Assembly (NCBI GenBank): GCA_020025675.1
Contig: JAHHRS010000010.1
Coordinates: forward strand, 1 to 47,283
Reading direction: 5' to 3'
DNA from: Oscillospiraceae bacterium
GTDB taxonomy: Bacteria > Bacillota > Clostridia > Oscillospirales > Oscillospiraceae
DNA length: 47,283 nt
Part shown: positions 16,893 through 25,076 of the stretch, in pieces
How the letters are laid out: each line of letters begins with the position of its first letter
Position numbering within the stretch: position 1 is the first letter of the stretch
Notes under the pieces: model-generated
The model's input: only the letters and a program-made list of their open reading frames with translations
Databases searched by the model: none
What the model was told of the DNA's origin: nothing
Translations under genes and position numbers: made by a program

Positions 16893-17241
16893 CCTTATCC
16901 CCACTCTCAAGAGAGTTTAAAAGTTCGTTTATATGAGCACCGTATTCTATACTGTGGTCAATTTCAAAAATAAGCTCAGGTGTATAGCGTAAATTCATGG
17001 AACTGCCAAGCTCACGTCTGAGCCAGCCTGAGGCAGATTTAAGACCGCGTTTAAATTCCTTTTCATCCTTTAGGCCCATAACAGAAAGCCACACTTTGGA
17101 ATAACGCAAATCTCCGGTTGTCTCCACTCTTGTTACGCTGATCATGCCCTGCTGGACTCTTGGGTCCTTAACCTCTCTGAGGAGTTTTGACAAGACAAAC
17201 TGTATATCATCATTGGTTCTCGCAAGTTTATTTGAAGCCAT
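16885..17241 (-). CDS. rbfA: Ribosome-binding factor A
   Basis: 118 residues with a single KH-like domain (DPRVQQGMISVTRVETTGDL, then KVWLSVMG and LRYTPELIFEID). RbfA binds the 30S subunit and helps 16S rRNA 5'-end maturation, particularly in the cold. The ATG at 17241 is chosen because GAGGT lies 6-7 bases before it; an upstream extension to 17286 would run through the terminator hairpin. That hairpin separates it from infB, so its expression is probably lower than, or adjusted apart from, the front of the operon. Confidence 0.94.
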   Translation of the reverse strand: MASNKLARTNDDIQFVLSKLLREVKDPRVQQGMISVTRVETTGDLRYSKVWLSVMGLKDEKEFKRGLKSASGWLRRELGSSMNLRYTPELIFEIDHSIEYGAHINELLNSLESGDKDE

Positions 17242-17259
17242 AATTATACCTCTTTTTTT

Positions 17260-17284
17260 AAAAAAGCGGGCGCACAGCGCCCGC
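17260..17284 (-). terminator. Intra-operon terminator between infB and rbfA
   Basis: A GC-only 8-bp stem (17266-17273 with 17277-17284) with a 3-base loop. On the minus strand it is followed by TTTTTT. It has every part of an intrinsic terminator yet sits inside an otherwise tight operon, 19 bases upstream of the rbfA start, so it probably acts as a partial terminator or attenuator. Confidence 0.8.
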
Positions 17285-17301
17285 ATTTATCTAATAGACG
17301 C

Positions 17302-19701
17302 TCAGTTAATCTGCTCCATGACGAAGCACTCAATAACGTCTCCTACTTTAATGTCGTTAAACTTTTCTACCTGCATACCGCATTCATAGCCGGAAGCCAC
17401 TTCCTTAACGTCATCCTTAAAGCGGCGAAGAGATGCAAGCTCGCCTTCATGTACAACGATATTGTCACGAAGAACACGGACGGAGCAGCCACGCTGAATC
17501 TTACCGTCAGTGCAGTAGCAGCCGCAGACGGTGCCCACCTTGGAAACCTTATAAGTCTCTCTTACCTCTGCATGACCGATGAGAGCCTCACGGAATTTAG
17601 GTGCGAGCATTCCCTTCATGGCAGTCTCAACCTCGTTTATGCAGTCATAAATGACTCTGTACATACGGATGTCCACGTTGCTGCGGCTTGCAACGTCTCT
17701 TGCCACATTGTCCGGGCGGACGTTAAAGCCAACTATTATTGCATCTGAAGTTGAGGCCAGCATAACATCGCTTTCGTTTATAGCGCCCACTCCGCTGTGG
17801 ATGACCTTTACATTGACCTCCTCATTGGAAAGCTTCTCCAAAGAGCTCTTAACAGCTTCAGCAGAGCCCTGAACATCGGCCTTTACTATGATATTCAAGG
17901 TCTTCATTTCACCTGCCTGAATCTGGCTGAAAAGGTCTTCAAGGCTTACCTTCTTATTGCTTCCGTTAGTGCTGTTCATGAGCTGTGCTTTGCGCTCATC
18001 GGCAAGCTCTCGTGCCATACGCTCATCGTCAACGGCATTAAAGGTATCACCGGCAGAGGGGACCTCGGAAAGACCCGAAATCTCAACAGGCATGGAAGGG
18101 CCTGCCTCTTCCACTCTCTCGCCTCTGTCGTTAATCATTGTACGGACACGGCCAACAGCAGTTCCGGCAATTATAATATCGCCCAAATGGAGAGTACCGT
18201 TCTGCACAAGAACAGTCATAATCGGGCCTCTGCCCTTATCCAGTCTTGCCTCAATAACAGTACCCTTGGCAGCTCTGTTGGGGTTAGCTTTAAGCTCCTG
18301 AACCTCTGCAAGAATAACAAGGTTTTCCAGCAGTTCGTCAATACCAACATTATTCTTTGCGGATATGGGACAAACAATAGTGTCTCCGCCCCAATCCTCA
18401 GCCACAAGCTCATACTCGGTGAGCTGCTGCTTAATGCGCTCGGGATTTGCACCCACTGCATCAATTTTATTTATAGCCACAACAATGGGAATTCCGGCTG
18501 CCTTGGCGTGGTTTATGCTCTCAACGGTCTGAGGCATAATTCCGTCGTCCGCTGCTACAACCAAAATGGCAATATCAGTTACCATTGCGCCTCTTGCTCT
18601 CATGGAGGTAAAAGCTTCATGACCGGGAGTATCAAGGAATGTTATGGGGCTTCCGTTAATATTGACAGTATAAGCACCTATGTGCTGAGTTATACCGCCG
18701 GCCTCGCCCACTCTGACATTTGCTTTTCTGATGCAGTCAAGGAGAGATGTCTTACCGTGGTCAACATGGCCCATAACCACAACTACAGGAGCTCTGGGAA
18801 CCAGATCCTTTTCATCGTCCTCGTGGTCGTCAATAAGCTTTTCCTCAACGGTTACGATAACTTCTTTCTCAACCTTGCACCCCAGTTCCATAGCAACAAG
18901 AGCTGCGGTATCATAGTCGATTATCTCAGAGACACTGGCAAATACACCAAGCTTGAAAAGCTGCTTTATAACCTCTGCGGCAGTTTTCTTCATACGTGAG
19001 GCAAGATCGCCCACACTGATTTCATCCGGTATCTCAACCTTGAGCTGCTGCTTCTTTGCTATCTCAAGCTGGAGACGGTTCATTTTGTCCCGCTCCTCCT
19101 GACGGCGCTTTACAGAAGCAACCTGCTGGTTCTGGCGCTGCTTTGAACGGGAGTTAATCTTCTCCTTACGGCTGCGTTTAAGATTATCGCCGCCTTTTTC
19201 GCCTGCCATCTCCTCGAATTTTTCGTTATATTTTTCAATATTTACAGCCGCACCGCCTCTGGTATCGACTATACGTTTTTCAGCAACCCGTCTGGGAGTC
19301 TGAACTTTATTTTTCTTTTCAGCCTTCTGCTGCTCAGTATGGGTGGAAGCTGCCTTCTCCCCGCTCTTTTCGCCGTTTCTATCCACGCTCTTATCACCGT
19401 TCTTCTTATCATTTCTACGGGGCTGTGAGTTCTGCCTCTCCGGGGTCTTTGCCTTTGCCTGTTTATCGGCAGTCTTCTCCTCATCGCCTCTCTTTGGATT
19501 GCCTTTAAAAACCTGTTCAAGGCTTTCAACCTGATTGTGCTGGGTCATATATTCAAAAATAATATCCAGCTCGTTATTTTCAAGGACCTGCATATGGTTC
19601 TTAGGAGGTGCTATATAGTCGGTAAGGATTTGAGAAATAACCTTTGTAGGGACATTAAAATCCTTTGCTACCTCGTGTATGCGATATTTTGTATTGATCA
19701 T
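17302..19701 (-). CDS. infB: Translation initiation factor IF-2
   Basis: A 799-residue GTPase that brings initiator tRNA to the ribosome. Order: an IF2-N module at 1-60 (YRIHEVAKDFNVPTKVI); a long basic, charged low-complexity linker (about 70-200); a second IF2-N module (VGDLASRMKKTAAEVIKQLF); then the G domain with GHVDHGKTS, DTPGHEAFTSMRARGA and NKID; then domains II-IV, including the IF-2 motif in the C-terminal half. The ATG overlaps the stop of the L7Ae-like gene (ATGA). Length is normal for Firmicutes. Confidence 0.97.
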   Translation of the reverse strand: MINTKYRIHEVAKDFNVPTKVISQILTDYIAPPKNHMQVLENNELDIIFEYMTQHNQVESLEQVFKGNPKRGDEEKTADKQAKAKTPERQNSQPRRNDKKNGDKSVDRNGEKSGEKAASTHTEQQKAEKKNKVQTPRRVAEKRIVDTRGGAAVNIEKYNEKFEEMAGEKGGDNLKRSRKEKINSRSKQRQNQQVASVKRRQEERDKMNRLQLEIAKKQQLKVEIPDEISVGDLASRMKKTAAEVIKQLFKLGVFASVSEIIDYDTAALVAMELGCKVEKEVIVTVEEKLIDDHEDDEKDLVPRAPVVVVMGHVDHGKTSLLDCIRKANVRVGEAGGITQHIGAYTVNINGSPITFLDTPGHEAFTSMRARGAMVTDIAILVVAADDGIMPQTVESINHAKAAGIPIVVAINKIDAVGANPERIKQQLTEYELVAEDWGGDTIVCPISAKNNVGIDELLENLVILAEVQELKANPNRAAKGTVIEARLDKGRGPIMTVLVQNGTLHLGDIIIAGTAVGRVRTMINDRGERVEEAGPSMPVEISGLSEVPSAGDTFNAVDDERMARELADERKAQLMNSTNGSNKKVSLEDLFSQIQAGEMKTLNIIVKADVQGSAEAVKSSLEKLSNEEVNVKVIHSGVGAINESDVMLASTSDAIIVGFNVRPDNVARDVASRSNVDIRMYRVIYDCINEVETAMKGMLAPKFREALIGHAEVRETYKVSKVGTVCGCYCTDGKIQRGCSVRVLRDNIVVHEGELASLRRFKDDVKEVASGYECGMQVEKFNDIKVGDVIECFVMEQIN

Positions 19702-20132
19702 GCTTTAGTCCTCCTTTTTCCTATCTGCTTATTTCTGTCATGAGCTTTGCTTTCGGCTTTACGCCGCTCAGCCTTCAAAAAACGCTTTTCAATCTCTTCC
19801 GCTTCTTTCTGATACCCTCCGCCGGAAAGTTCATTCAGAAGCTTCATGAGTGCGTTTGAAAAGCCCATGTCCGTAACCGCCGCCATGGAACAGCCCGGCA
19901 ATCCCAGAGCGTCCGACAACTCAGCCTTGGTAAAGGGAAGATTGACTTTTATGATGTTTCGGCCCGTCATAAAATTTTCTGCCCTGTGAATTGCGTTATC
20001 TGAGGCATCGGAGGCAACAATCAAAAGCTTTGCCTTGCCGGCCTTAACAGCAGTTCCGGTATTCGTCTCTCCTACGGCAATGGCATTTGCCCGCCGCATA
20101 AGGCCCAGAAGATTTAAGGTCTTTTCTCTCAT
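19698..20132 (-). CDS. ylxQ: L7Ae/eL8-like RNA-binding protein YlxQ
   Basis: 144 residues. The first about 95 residues form an L7Ae-type domain (GLMRRANAIAVGETNTGTAV, then AKLLIVASDASDNA and a KVNLPFTKAELSDALG stretch), which binds kink-turn-like RNA. The C-terminal roughly 45 residues are rich in Lys, Arg and Glu. It occupies the classical ylxQ slot between rnpM and infB. The start overlaps the rnpM stop and its stop overlaps infB, so all three are translationally coupled. Confidence 0.9.
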   Translation of the reverse strand: MREKTLNLLGLMRRANAIAVGETNTGTAVKAGKAKLLIVASDASDNAIHRAENFMTGRNIIKVNLPFTKAELSDALGLPGCSMAAVTDMGFSNALMKLLNELSGGGYQKEAEEIEKRFLKAERRKAESKAHDRNKQIGKRRTKA

Positions 20133-20395
20133 TGGCCGACCTCCATTTCTTCTCTCAGCCTATCATAAATTTCATCAGGTATCTGTGATGAAAATGCTCG
20201 CTCAAGAGCTCTTGATTTCGTGGCCTTTTTTAGGCACTCACCGTTGGGGCAGATATAAGCTCCCCGTCCGCTCTTTTTACCTTTAAAATCAAGGCTAATC
20301 TCACCCTCAGGTGAACGAACCACACGAATAAGTTCCTTTTTTGGCTTCATTTCACGGCAGCCCAAACACTGCCGCATTGGAATTTTAGTCGGCAT
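20129..20395 (-). CDS. rnpM: RNase P modulator RnpM (YlxR)
   Basis: 88 residues. The family signature PMRQCLGCREMKPKKELIR begins at residue 6, and SGRGAYICPN follows; the four cysteines are kept. YlxR/RnpM binds the RNase P RNA and modulates processing. It lies 24 bases after nusA, the standard position. Confidence 0.92.
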   Translation of the reverse strand: MPTKIPMRQCLGCREMKPKKELIRVVRSPEGEISLDFKGKKSGRGAYICPNGECLKKATKSRALERAFSSQIPDEIYDRLREEMEVGQ

Positions 20396-20419
20396 AACAG
20401 GGCCGCCTCCTTTTCCTTA

Positions 20420-21493
20420 TTATTCTTCCTCTGTCTCCGCTTCTGCTTCACTCTGAGGCTTAATATCGATTTTAAAGCCTGTAAGCTTTGCGGCAAGTCT
20501 TGCATTCTGCCCTTCCTTGCCGATGGCAAGAGAGAGCTGAGAGTCGGGAACTACAGCCCGGCAGCTCTTTCCGTCCTCAAACATGGTGACAGATATAACC
20601 TCGGAGGGTGAAAGGGCTGCCGCCACATACTCTTCGGGGTTCTCGCTGTAATTTATAATGTCTATCTTCTCGCCGCCAAGCTCGTTAACGATGCTGGCAA
20701 CTCTGCCCCCCTTGGGGCCAACGCATGCGCCTATAGGATCAACGTCCGAATCCTCTGACCAGACTGCCATCTTGGTGCGGCTTCCGGCTTCACGGGCAAT
20801 GGACTTGATTTCAACTGTCCCGTCATAGATTTCGGGCACCTCAAGCTCAAAGAGCCGCTTAACAAGTCCGGGATGAGTACGGGAAATAAGTACCTGAGGT
20901 CCTCTTGTAGAGTTTCTGACCTCCACAACATAGACCTTAATTCTGTCTCCCTCTTTAAGTGCCTCGGTTTTTATGCGCTCATTGGCGGAAAGCATGGCCT
21001 CAGTATACTCTGAATTTGAGGAAATACGGATTGAAACGCTGCCGTTTCTGGGTTCAATGTGGGATACAACACCTGTAAGTATCTCGTGTTCCTTAGAGGT
21101 AAACTCCTCATATACCATGCTGCGTTCTGCCTCTCTTATACCCTGAATAATAACATTCTTGGCAGACTGAGCGGCGATACGTCCAAACTGCTTTGTTTCA
21201 ACGGGAACACCGATAATATTTCCTATCTTTGCCCGCTTACTGACTTTTTTTGCGGCCTCAATGTTAATTTCATGGCTGGGGTCTTCAACCTGGTCTACCA
21301 CAATTTTGTTGACCTTCATCTCAATGCGCTTTTTATCCTCGTCAAGCAAAACCTCAACATTATCTTCGCACTCGGGATTATCCCGGCGGAAGGCAGTGAG
21401 CATAGCCTGCTTTATCTTATCGTACATGTATTCCCGGGGAATACCTTTTTCAGCTTCGATATCTTCTACTGCTTCAAAAAATTCTGCATTCAT
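20420..21493 (-). CDS. nusA: Transcription factor NusA
   Basis: 357 residues. N-terminal RNA-polymerase-binding domain at about 1-125; S1 domain from about 135 (GVVSHIEPRNGSVSIRI); KH1 around SIAREAGSRTKMAV and DPIGACVGPKGGRV; KH2 ends near SLAIGKEGQNARLAAKLTG. It ends in a short acidic tail and lacks the C-terminal acidic repeats of enterobacterial NusA, as is normal in Firmicutes. The ATG has GGAG 8 bases upstream. NusA controls pausing, termination and antitermination, and could feed back on the terminators in its own operon. Confidence 0.96.
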   Translation of the reverse strand: MNAEFFEAVEDIEAEKGIPREYMYDKIKQAMLTAFRRDNPECEDNVEVLLDEDKKRIEMKVNKIVVDQVEDPSHEINIEAAKKVSKRAKIGNIIGVPVETKQFGRIAAQSAKNVIIQGIREAERSMVYEEFTSKEHEILTGVVSHIEPRNGSVSIRISSNSEYTEAMLSANERIKTEALKEGDRIKVYVVEVRNSTRGPQVLISRTHPGLVKRLFELEVPEIYDGTVEIKSIAREAGSRTKMAVWSEDSDVDPIGACVGPKGGRVASIVNELGGEKIDIINYSENPEEYVAAALSPSEVISVTMFEDGKSCRAVVPDSQLSLAIGKEGQNARLAAKLTGFKIDIKPQSEAEAETEEE

Positions 21494-21527
21494 TTAACTG
21501 TCTCCATTTCCGGCGTTATACTTCTTT

Positions 21528-21983
21528 TTATATTGATACATGAAGCTTTACCATTGCAACATCCGCCTTGGAAAAGCTCATGGGCCTATCGCCCGCTGTA
21601 ATTTCTATATCTCCTTCATTATAGGCACTGAGGGTACCGATAAATGCTTTTTTCCCGTCTAAAGGCTTGTAAAGTCTTACTTCTACTTCGCTGCCCATAA
21701 ACTGCTCAAAATCAGAAGGGCGCTTAAGCTCACGCTCAGCTCCTGCGGAACCAACCTCAAAAATGTAACTGTCCGGGATAGGATCTGCCTCGTCCAGCAT
21801 AGGGTCAAGCCTGCGGCTGATGCGTTCGCAGTCATCTATTCCTACGCCGCCGTCCTTATCTATATACACCCGCAGATACCAGCTTCCGGCCTCACGGACG
21901 TACTCCACATCCCAGAGTCTGCAGCCTTCTTCCTCTACCACCGGCCTTGCCAGTGCGCTGACTTTTTCGCTGATTTTACTCAT
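21528..21983 (-). CDS. rimP: Ribosome maturation factor RimP
   Basis: About 151 residues; first gene of the operon, needed for 30S maturation. Motifs include LRVYIDKDGGVGIDDC, YIFEVGSAGAERELK (variant of the usual EVSSPGLDRPL) and the KAFIGTL Sm-like part. I chose the ATG at 21983 (MSKISEKV...) because it matches the usual RimP N-terminus and follows a GGAAGTGAG stretch; the in-frame ATG at 22001 has no ribosome site. Confidence 0.93.
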   Translation of the reverse strand: MSKISEKVSALARPVVEEEGCRLWDVEYVREAGSWYLRVYIDKDGGVGIDDCERISRRLDPMLDEADPIPDSYIFEVGSAGAERELKRPSDFEQFMGSEVEVRLYKPLDGKKAFIGTLSAYNEGDIEITAGDRPMSFSKADVAMVKLHVSI

Positions 21984-22024
21984 TTCACCGCTCACTTCCA
22001 TTTTTTAACGAAGGTAAAAGTCTC

Positions 22025-22053
22025 ACAAAAAAGAGTGGGCCTTCACCCACTCT
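22025..22053 (-). terminator. rimP-leader terminator/attenuator
   Basis: Stem AGAGTGGG/CCCACTCT (22046-22053 with 22032-22039) with a 6-base loop, followed on the minus strand by TTTTTT, between the operon promoter and rimP. It resembles the known rimP leader attenuator of Firmicutes. It would stop transcription of the whole rimP-nusA-infB operon unless overcome, possibly through NusA itself. Confidence 0.82.
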
Positions 22054-22080
22054 GACTTAAACCCGATTCTTACGCTTAGT

Positions 22081-22109
22081 ATAATAACACCATATCCTGT
22101 TATTTGCAA
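22081..22109 (-). promoter_or_regulatory. Promoter of the rimP-nusA-infB operon
   Basis: On the minus strand, TTGCAA (22104-22109), a 17-base spacer and TATTAT (22081-22086). It lies just ahead of the leader hairpin, giving a leader of roughly 90 bases. The interval 22002-22327 holds this promoter, the leader hairpin and the divergent cpsC promoter, and no gene. Confidence 0.55.
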
Positions 22110-22223
22110 GTATTTTTTCCCGAAAGCTAAGTATAATCCTTCTTATATTATTATTGTTGTGACTTTTATAAGGATCTTAGCATGCGTTTTGACTGGTCAT
22201 ACTGCTGCACATTGTATTTAAAC

Positions 22224-22252
22224 TTGCAAATTCTTTCCATAAGTGTTAAAAT
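22224..22252 (+). promoter_or_regulatory. Promoter of the cpsC-cpsD-kinase genes
   Basis: TTGCAA (22224-22229), a 17-base spacer, TAAAAT (22247-22252), with TGT just before the -10 box (extended -10). The leader to the start at 22328 is about 70 bases and contains two short AT-rich inverted repeats. Confidence 0.5.
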
Positions 22253-22327
22253 TACAAAAGCTCATTTGAATTAAGGCTATTTAATTCAGTATTTTTGAAT
22301 TTCAAAAAGTAATATGGAGATAAATTT

Positions 22328-23071
22328 ATGAATAACTATGAGCCCGTAAACAGAAATAACGATATAGATGTAGAAATCAATTTTTTGGAGCTTTGCAAAT
22401 CTCTTCTTAAAAGACTCTGGATACTGCTCCTTGCAGCAGCTGTTGCCGGTAGCTTCGCTTTTTTCGCAGTTAAATCCACAGAAAGTAATTCATATATTTC
22501 AAACTACAAGAATTATTTCTACACTAACGATAATCTTATAGAGGTTAATGCCGGAAACATTGTGAGCACACCATCTACCATGGATGTGCCCAGTCTTATG
22601 CAGATATATTACTATGTTGCAACCGACAGCAATATTCTTCAGCGTGTTAATGAAAAGGCAGAGCTTAATTTAAGCGCTGAAGAGATTAAATCCATGCTCA
22701 GCATTGACATAGACGACAAAAATACAATTGTTTCCGTTACAGTATGCGGTGAGACCCCGGAAGAGGTTTATTCAGTTGCTGAAACCCTTAATGAGCTTGC
22801 CGGCGCTGAATTAATGGAAAAAATAGAGGGCTGTCAGATAGAAACCATTGTGTCTCCCTCCGAGCCTGAAATTCAGGTTTCCGGTAGAGCACCAGTTAAA
22901 TATGCTGTTTTAGCAGCGTTATTAGCCTTTATTATAACTGCTGTGGTAATTGCAGTTGTGGAAATAGCAGAGGATAAAGTTAAAAATCCGGTGCAGCTTG
23001 AAGAAAGAAGCGGCATACTTGTTTTAGGCTGTATTCCCGATGGTAAAAAGCTCTCATGTCGTAAGGTTTAA
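22328..23071 (+). CDS. cpsC: Wzz/CpsC-type chain-length and kinase-activator protein
   Basis: 247 residues, with the design of Gram-positive polysaccharide co-polymerases: a short cytoplasmic N-terminus with the EINFLELCKSLLKRLW lead-in, membrane helix one (about 32-48), an extracellular part of about 140 residues, helix two (about 193-213) and a short cytoplasmic tail. In this class the tail activates a separate BY-kinase, normally the next gene, as here (12 bases apart). It probably controls export or chain length of the glycan made by the operon at 26067-44175. It starts at an ATG with GGAGAT 6 bases upstream. The extracellular region is shorter than in many Wzz proteins. Confidence 0.85.
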   Translation: MNNYEPVNRNNDIDVEINFLELCKSLLKRLWILLLAAAVAGSFAFFAVKSTESNSYISNYKNYFYTNDNLIEVNAGNIVSTPSTMDVPSLMQIYYYVATDSNILQRVNEKAELNLSAEEIKSMLSIDIDDKNTIVSVTVCGETPEEVYSVAETLNELAGAELMEKIEGCQIETIVSPSEPEIQVSGRAPVKYAVLAALLAFIITAVVIAVVEIAEDKVKNPVQLEERSGILVLGCIPDGKKLSCRKV

Positions 23072-23083
23072 CGGTGTATTGAA

Positions 23084-23734
23084 ATGATTGAAAATAAAGC
23101 AGTAACAAGTGAAAACTCCTCTCTTGAGTTTCAGGAAGCATATAATATACTTCGTACTAATCTGAATTATGCCCTTTCAGGTGAAAAATCAAAAATAATT
23201 GCTCTTACAGACAGCAATAGATCTGATGGTGTCAATACCGTGGCTTTAAATCTTGCACTTTCATTTGCGCAGATAGACAATAATAAAGTTTTACTTATTG
23301 ACGGCAATATGCATTTGTCTGCTCTTTCAGCAATGCTTGAACTCTCCGGCAAAGCTGGTTTAAGCGATTGTCTAAGCGGTAATGCCGAAAAAGAAAATTG
23401 CATAGTTTCTATGGAAGGAATAGATGTCCTTCCCTCCGGGGAAAAACCATCCAACCCTGCCAACCTTTTGGATTCAAAGACAGCTGATAAGTTTTTCGAT
23501 GATCTGCGGAAATGCTATGACTTTATTTTTATAGTCCTTCCTTCCGTATGCCTATGGTCTGACGGCGAGATTTTTGCAAAATATGCAGACGGTTTTCTGC
23601 CTGTAGTGCGACATGACTCTACAAGATTTAAGGAAATCAGTGCACTGGAGAGAAATCTTCGGATTGCAGGCGGTAATATTTTAGGCTTTGTATATAACAG
23701 AGCTCCCTTAAAAAGGAAAAATAAGTTAGTCTAA
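23084..23734 (+). CDS. CpsD-like BY-kinase fold, nucleotide motifs degraded
   Basis: 216 residues, aligning over its full length with CpsD/CapB bacterial tyrosine kinases (start EFQEAYNILRTNLNYA). The key motifs are broken. The Walker A loop reads SNRSDGVNT, with Val50 and Asn51 where Lys and Ser/Thr are expected. Walker A' keeps Asp73 but has Asn75 in place of the second Asp (LLIDGNMH). Walker B reads IFIVLPS, with Val151 replacing Asp. The C-terminus (RAPLKRKNKLV) lacks the Tyr cluster that is normally autophosphorylated. The reading frame is intact. It therefore looks like a pseudokinase that may keep a structural role with the CpsC-like partner. The family call is sure; loss of activity is inferred. 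Confidence 0.85.
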   Translation: MIENKAVTSENSSLEFQEAYNILRTNLNYALSGEKSKIIALTDSNRSDGVNTVALNLALSFAQIDNNKVLLIDGNMHLSALSAMLELSGKAGLSDCLSGNAEKENCIVSMEGIDVLPSGEKPSNPANLLDSKTADKFFDDLRKCYDFIFIVLPSVCLWSDGEIFAKYADGFLPVVRHDSTRFKEISALERNLRIAGGNILGFVYNRAPLKRKNKLV

Positions 23735-23845
23735 TACGGCAGTTTACAAAACTACACCCACGTCGCTTTATACAGTGTAGTAAAATTCTCTAAAACAAAG
23801 AGGTGGCAGGCACTGCAATCTTTCCTTTTCAGGAGGTAATATATC

Positions 23846-24940
23846 TTGGATCAGCCTATCTTAAACGAAATAAAGCGAGTTTGTGACGAATTTTGTATAA
23901 ATGGTTCCTTTGTTTCTTATGAAGAAATGAAGCAAGGCAATGTGAACAGTACATATAAAGTCAATTTCATCCAGCCTGATGGTAATTTAAAGACTTACAT
24001 AGTGCAGAAGCTGAATACCTTTGTTTTTAAAAAACCTATACAGGTAATGGAAAACATTGATAAGGTTACAGAACATATAAGAGCCAAAAAAAACGGCGAG
24101 CAGGCACTTCATTTTCACCATACAAAAGAGAGAAATACCTATGTTATAGATGAATACGGATTTTGGAGACTGTTTAACTATATTCCCTCCAAAACTTATG
24201 ATATTTGTGAAGATTTAAGAGTAATCAAAAACGCAGGCAAAGCTTTTGGTGAATTTCAGATGCTTTTGGGAGACTTTGACGCAAAACTTCTGCATGAAAC
24301 CATTCCGTTCTTCCATGATACAAAACGTCGCTATGAAAAGCTTATTTTTGATGCTAAAAAAGCCCCTGAAAAGCTTCTCCAATCTGTCCTGCCGGAATAT
24401 GAATGGCTGCTATCTGTGAGAGATCAGGCATGTGCTCTTACAAGAATGTTTAAGGAAGGCAAACTTCCTCTTCGTGTAACTCACAATGACACAAAAATAA
24501 ATAACGTCCTTTTTGAGAAAGACGGTACCGATGCCCTCGTAGTAATTGACCTTGACACCGTTATGCCGGGTCTTGTAGGTAACGACTTCGGTGATGCAAT
24601 TCGCTTTGCCGCAAATAATGTTGAGGAGGACAGCCCTGATTTTGAGCATGCAGGGGTAAATATGGATGTTTTCGGTGCCTTCACCGAAGGATTTCTTACT
24701 CAAACTGCCCACACTCTCACTAAAAATGAGATTGACACTCTTTCAATCAGCTGTTTAGCAATGGCTTGTGAGCTTTCTACACGTTTCCTTGATGACTACA
24801 TACTGGGCAGCCCATATTTCAAGATAAACTATCCTGAGCACAACCTTGTCAGGGCCCGCTGTCAAATCGCTTTGGCAAAGGATATGCTGAAGCATTTGGA
24901 TGAAATGCAGAAAATAGTAAATGATTGTGTGAATAAATAA
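23846..24940 (+). CDS. N-acetylhexosamine 1-kinase-like phosphotransferase
   Basis: 364 residues of the APH/choline-kinase-like fold. The N-lobe contains GNVNSTYKVNF and the nucleotide-contact stretch YIVQKLNTFVFKKP. The catalytic loop is HNDTKINN (His213, Asp215, Asn220 region). The metal-binding motif is IDLDTVMPG (Asp235, Asp237), followed by DFGDAIR. This set of motifs closely resembles NahK/LnpB, the N-acetylhexosamine 1-kinase of the bifidobacterial lacto-N-biose pathway, which makes GlcNAc-1-P or GalNAc-1-P. It could supply HexNAc-1-P for nucleotide sugars. It starts at TTG 23846 with a perfect AGGAGG nine bases upstream. It lies 111 bases after the cpsD-like gene and has its own terminator. 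The substrate is inferred, not proven. Confidence 0.8.
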   Translation: MDQPILNEIKRVCDEFCINGSFVSYEEMKQGNVNSTYKVNFIQPDGNLKTYIVQKLNTFVFKKPIQVMENIDKVTEHIRAKKNGEQALHFHHTKERNTYVIDEYGFWRLFNYIPSKTYDICEDLRVIKNAGKAFGEFQMLLGDFDAKLLHETIPFFHDTKRRYEKLIFDAKKAPEKLLQSVLPEYEWLLSVRDQACALTRMFKEGKLPLRVTHNDTKINNVLFEKDGTDALVVIDLDTVMPGLVGNDFGDAIRFAANNVEEDSPDFEHAGVNMDVFGAFTEGFLTQTAHTLTKNEIDTLSISCLAMACELSTRFLDDYILGSPYFKINYPEHNLVRARCQIALAKDMLKHLDEMQKIVNDCVNK

Positions 24941-24945
24941 TTTTA

Positions 24946-24982
24946 AGCCTTTGAATTGTAAAAAAATTCAAAGGCTCTTTTA
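24946..24982 (+). terminator. Terminator of the cpsC-cpsD-kinase unit
   Basis: A 12-bp stem (AGCCTTTGAATT at 24946-24957 with 24965-24976), a 7-base loop, then CTTTTA. Confidence 0.85.
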
Positions 24983-25076
24983 GTTTTAAATTATTAAAAC
25001 AGTAAGCAAAATAAAGTACCGCCGAAAATCTATACAATATTTTGAGATAAGGTACAATAAGTTGCTCGCTTACCTA

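Noticed and set aside
17797..18999. A 400-codon open frame on the plus strand
   Set aside because: It lies wholly antisense to infB, whose frame has unmistakable IF-2 motifs. The frame is long only because of codon use on the other strand.
21059..21601. A 180-codon plus-strand frame
   Set aside because: Antisense to nusA and the start of rimP; no family features.
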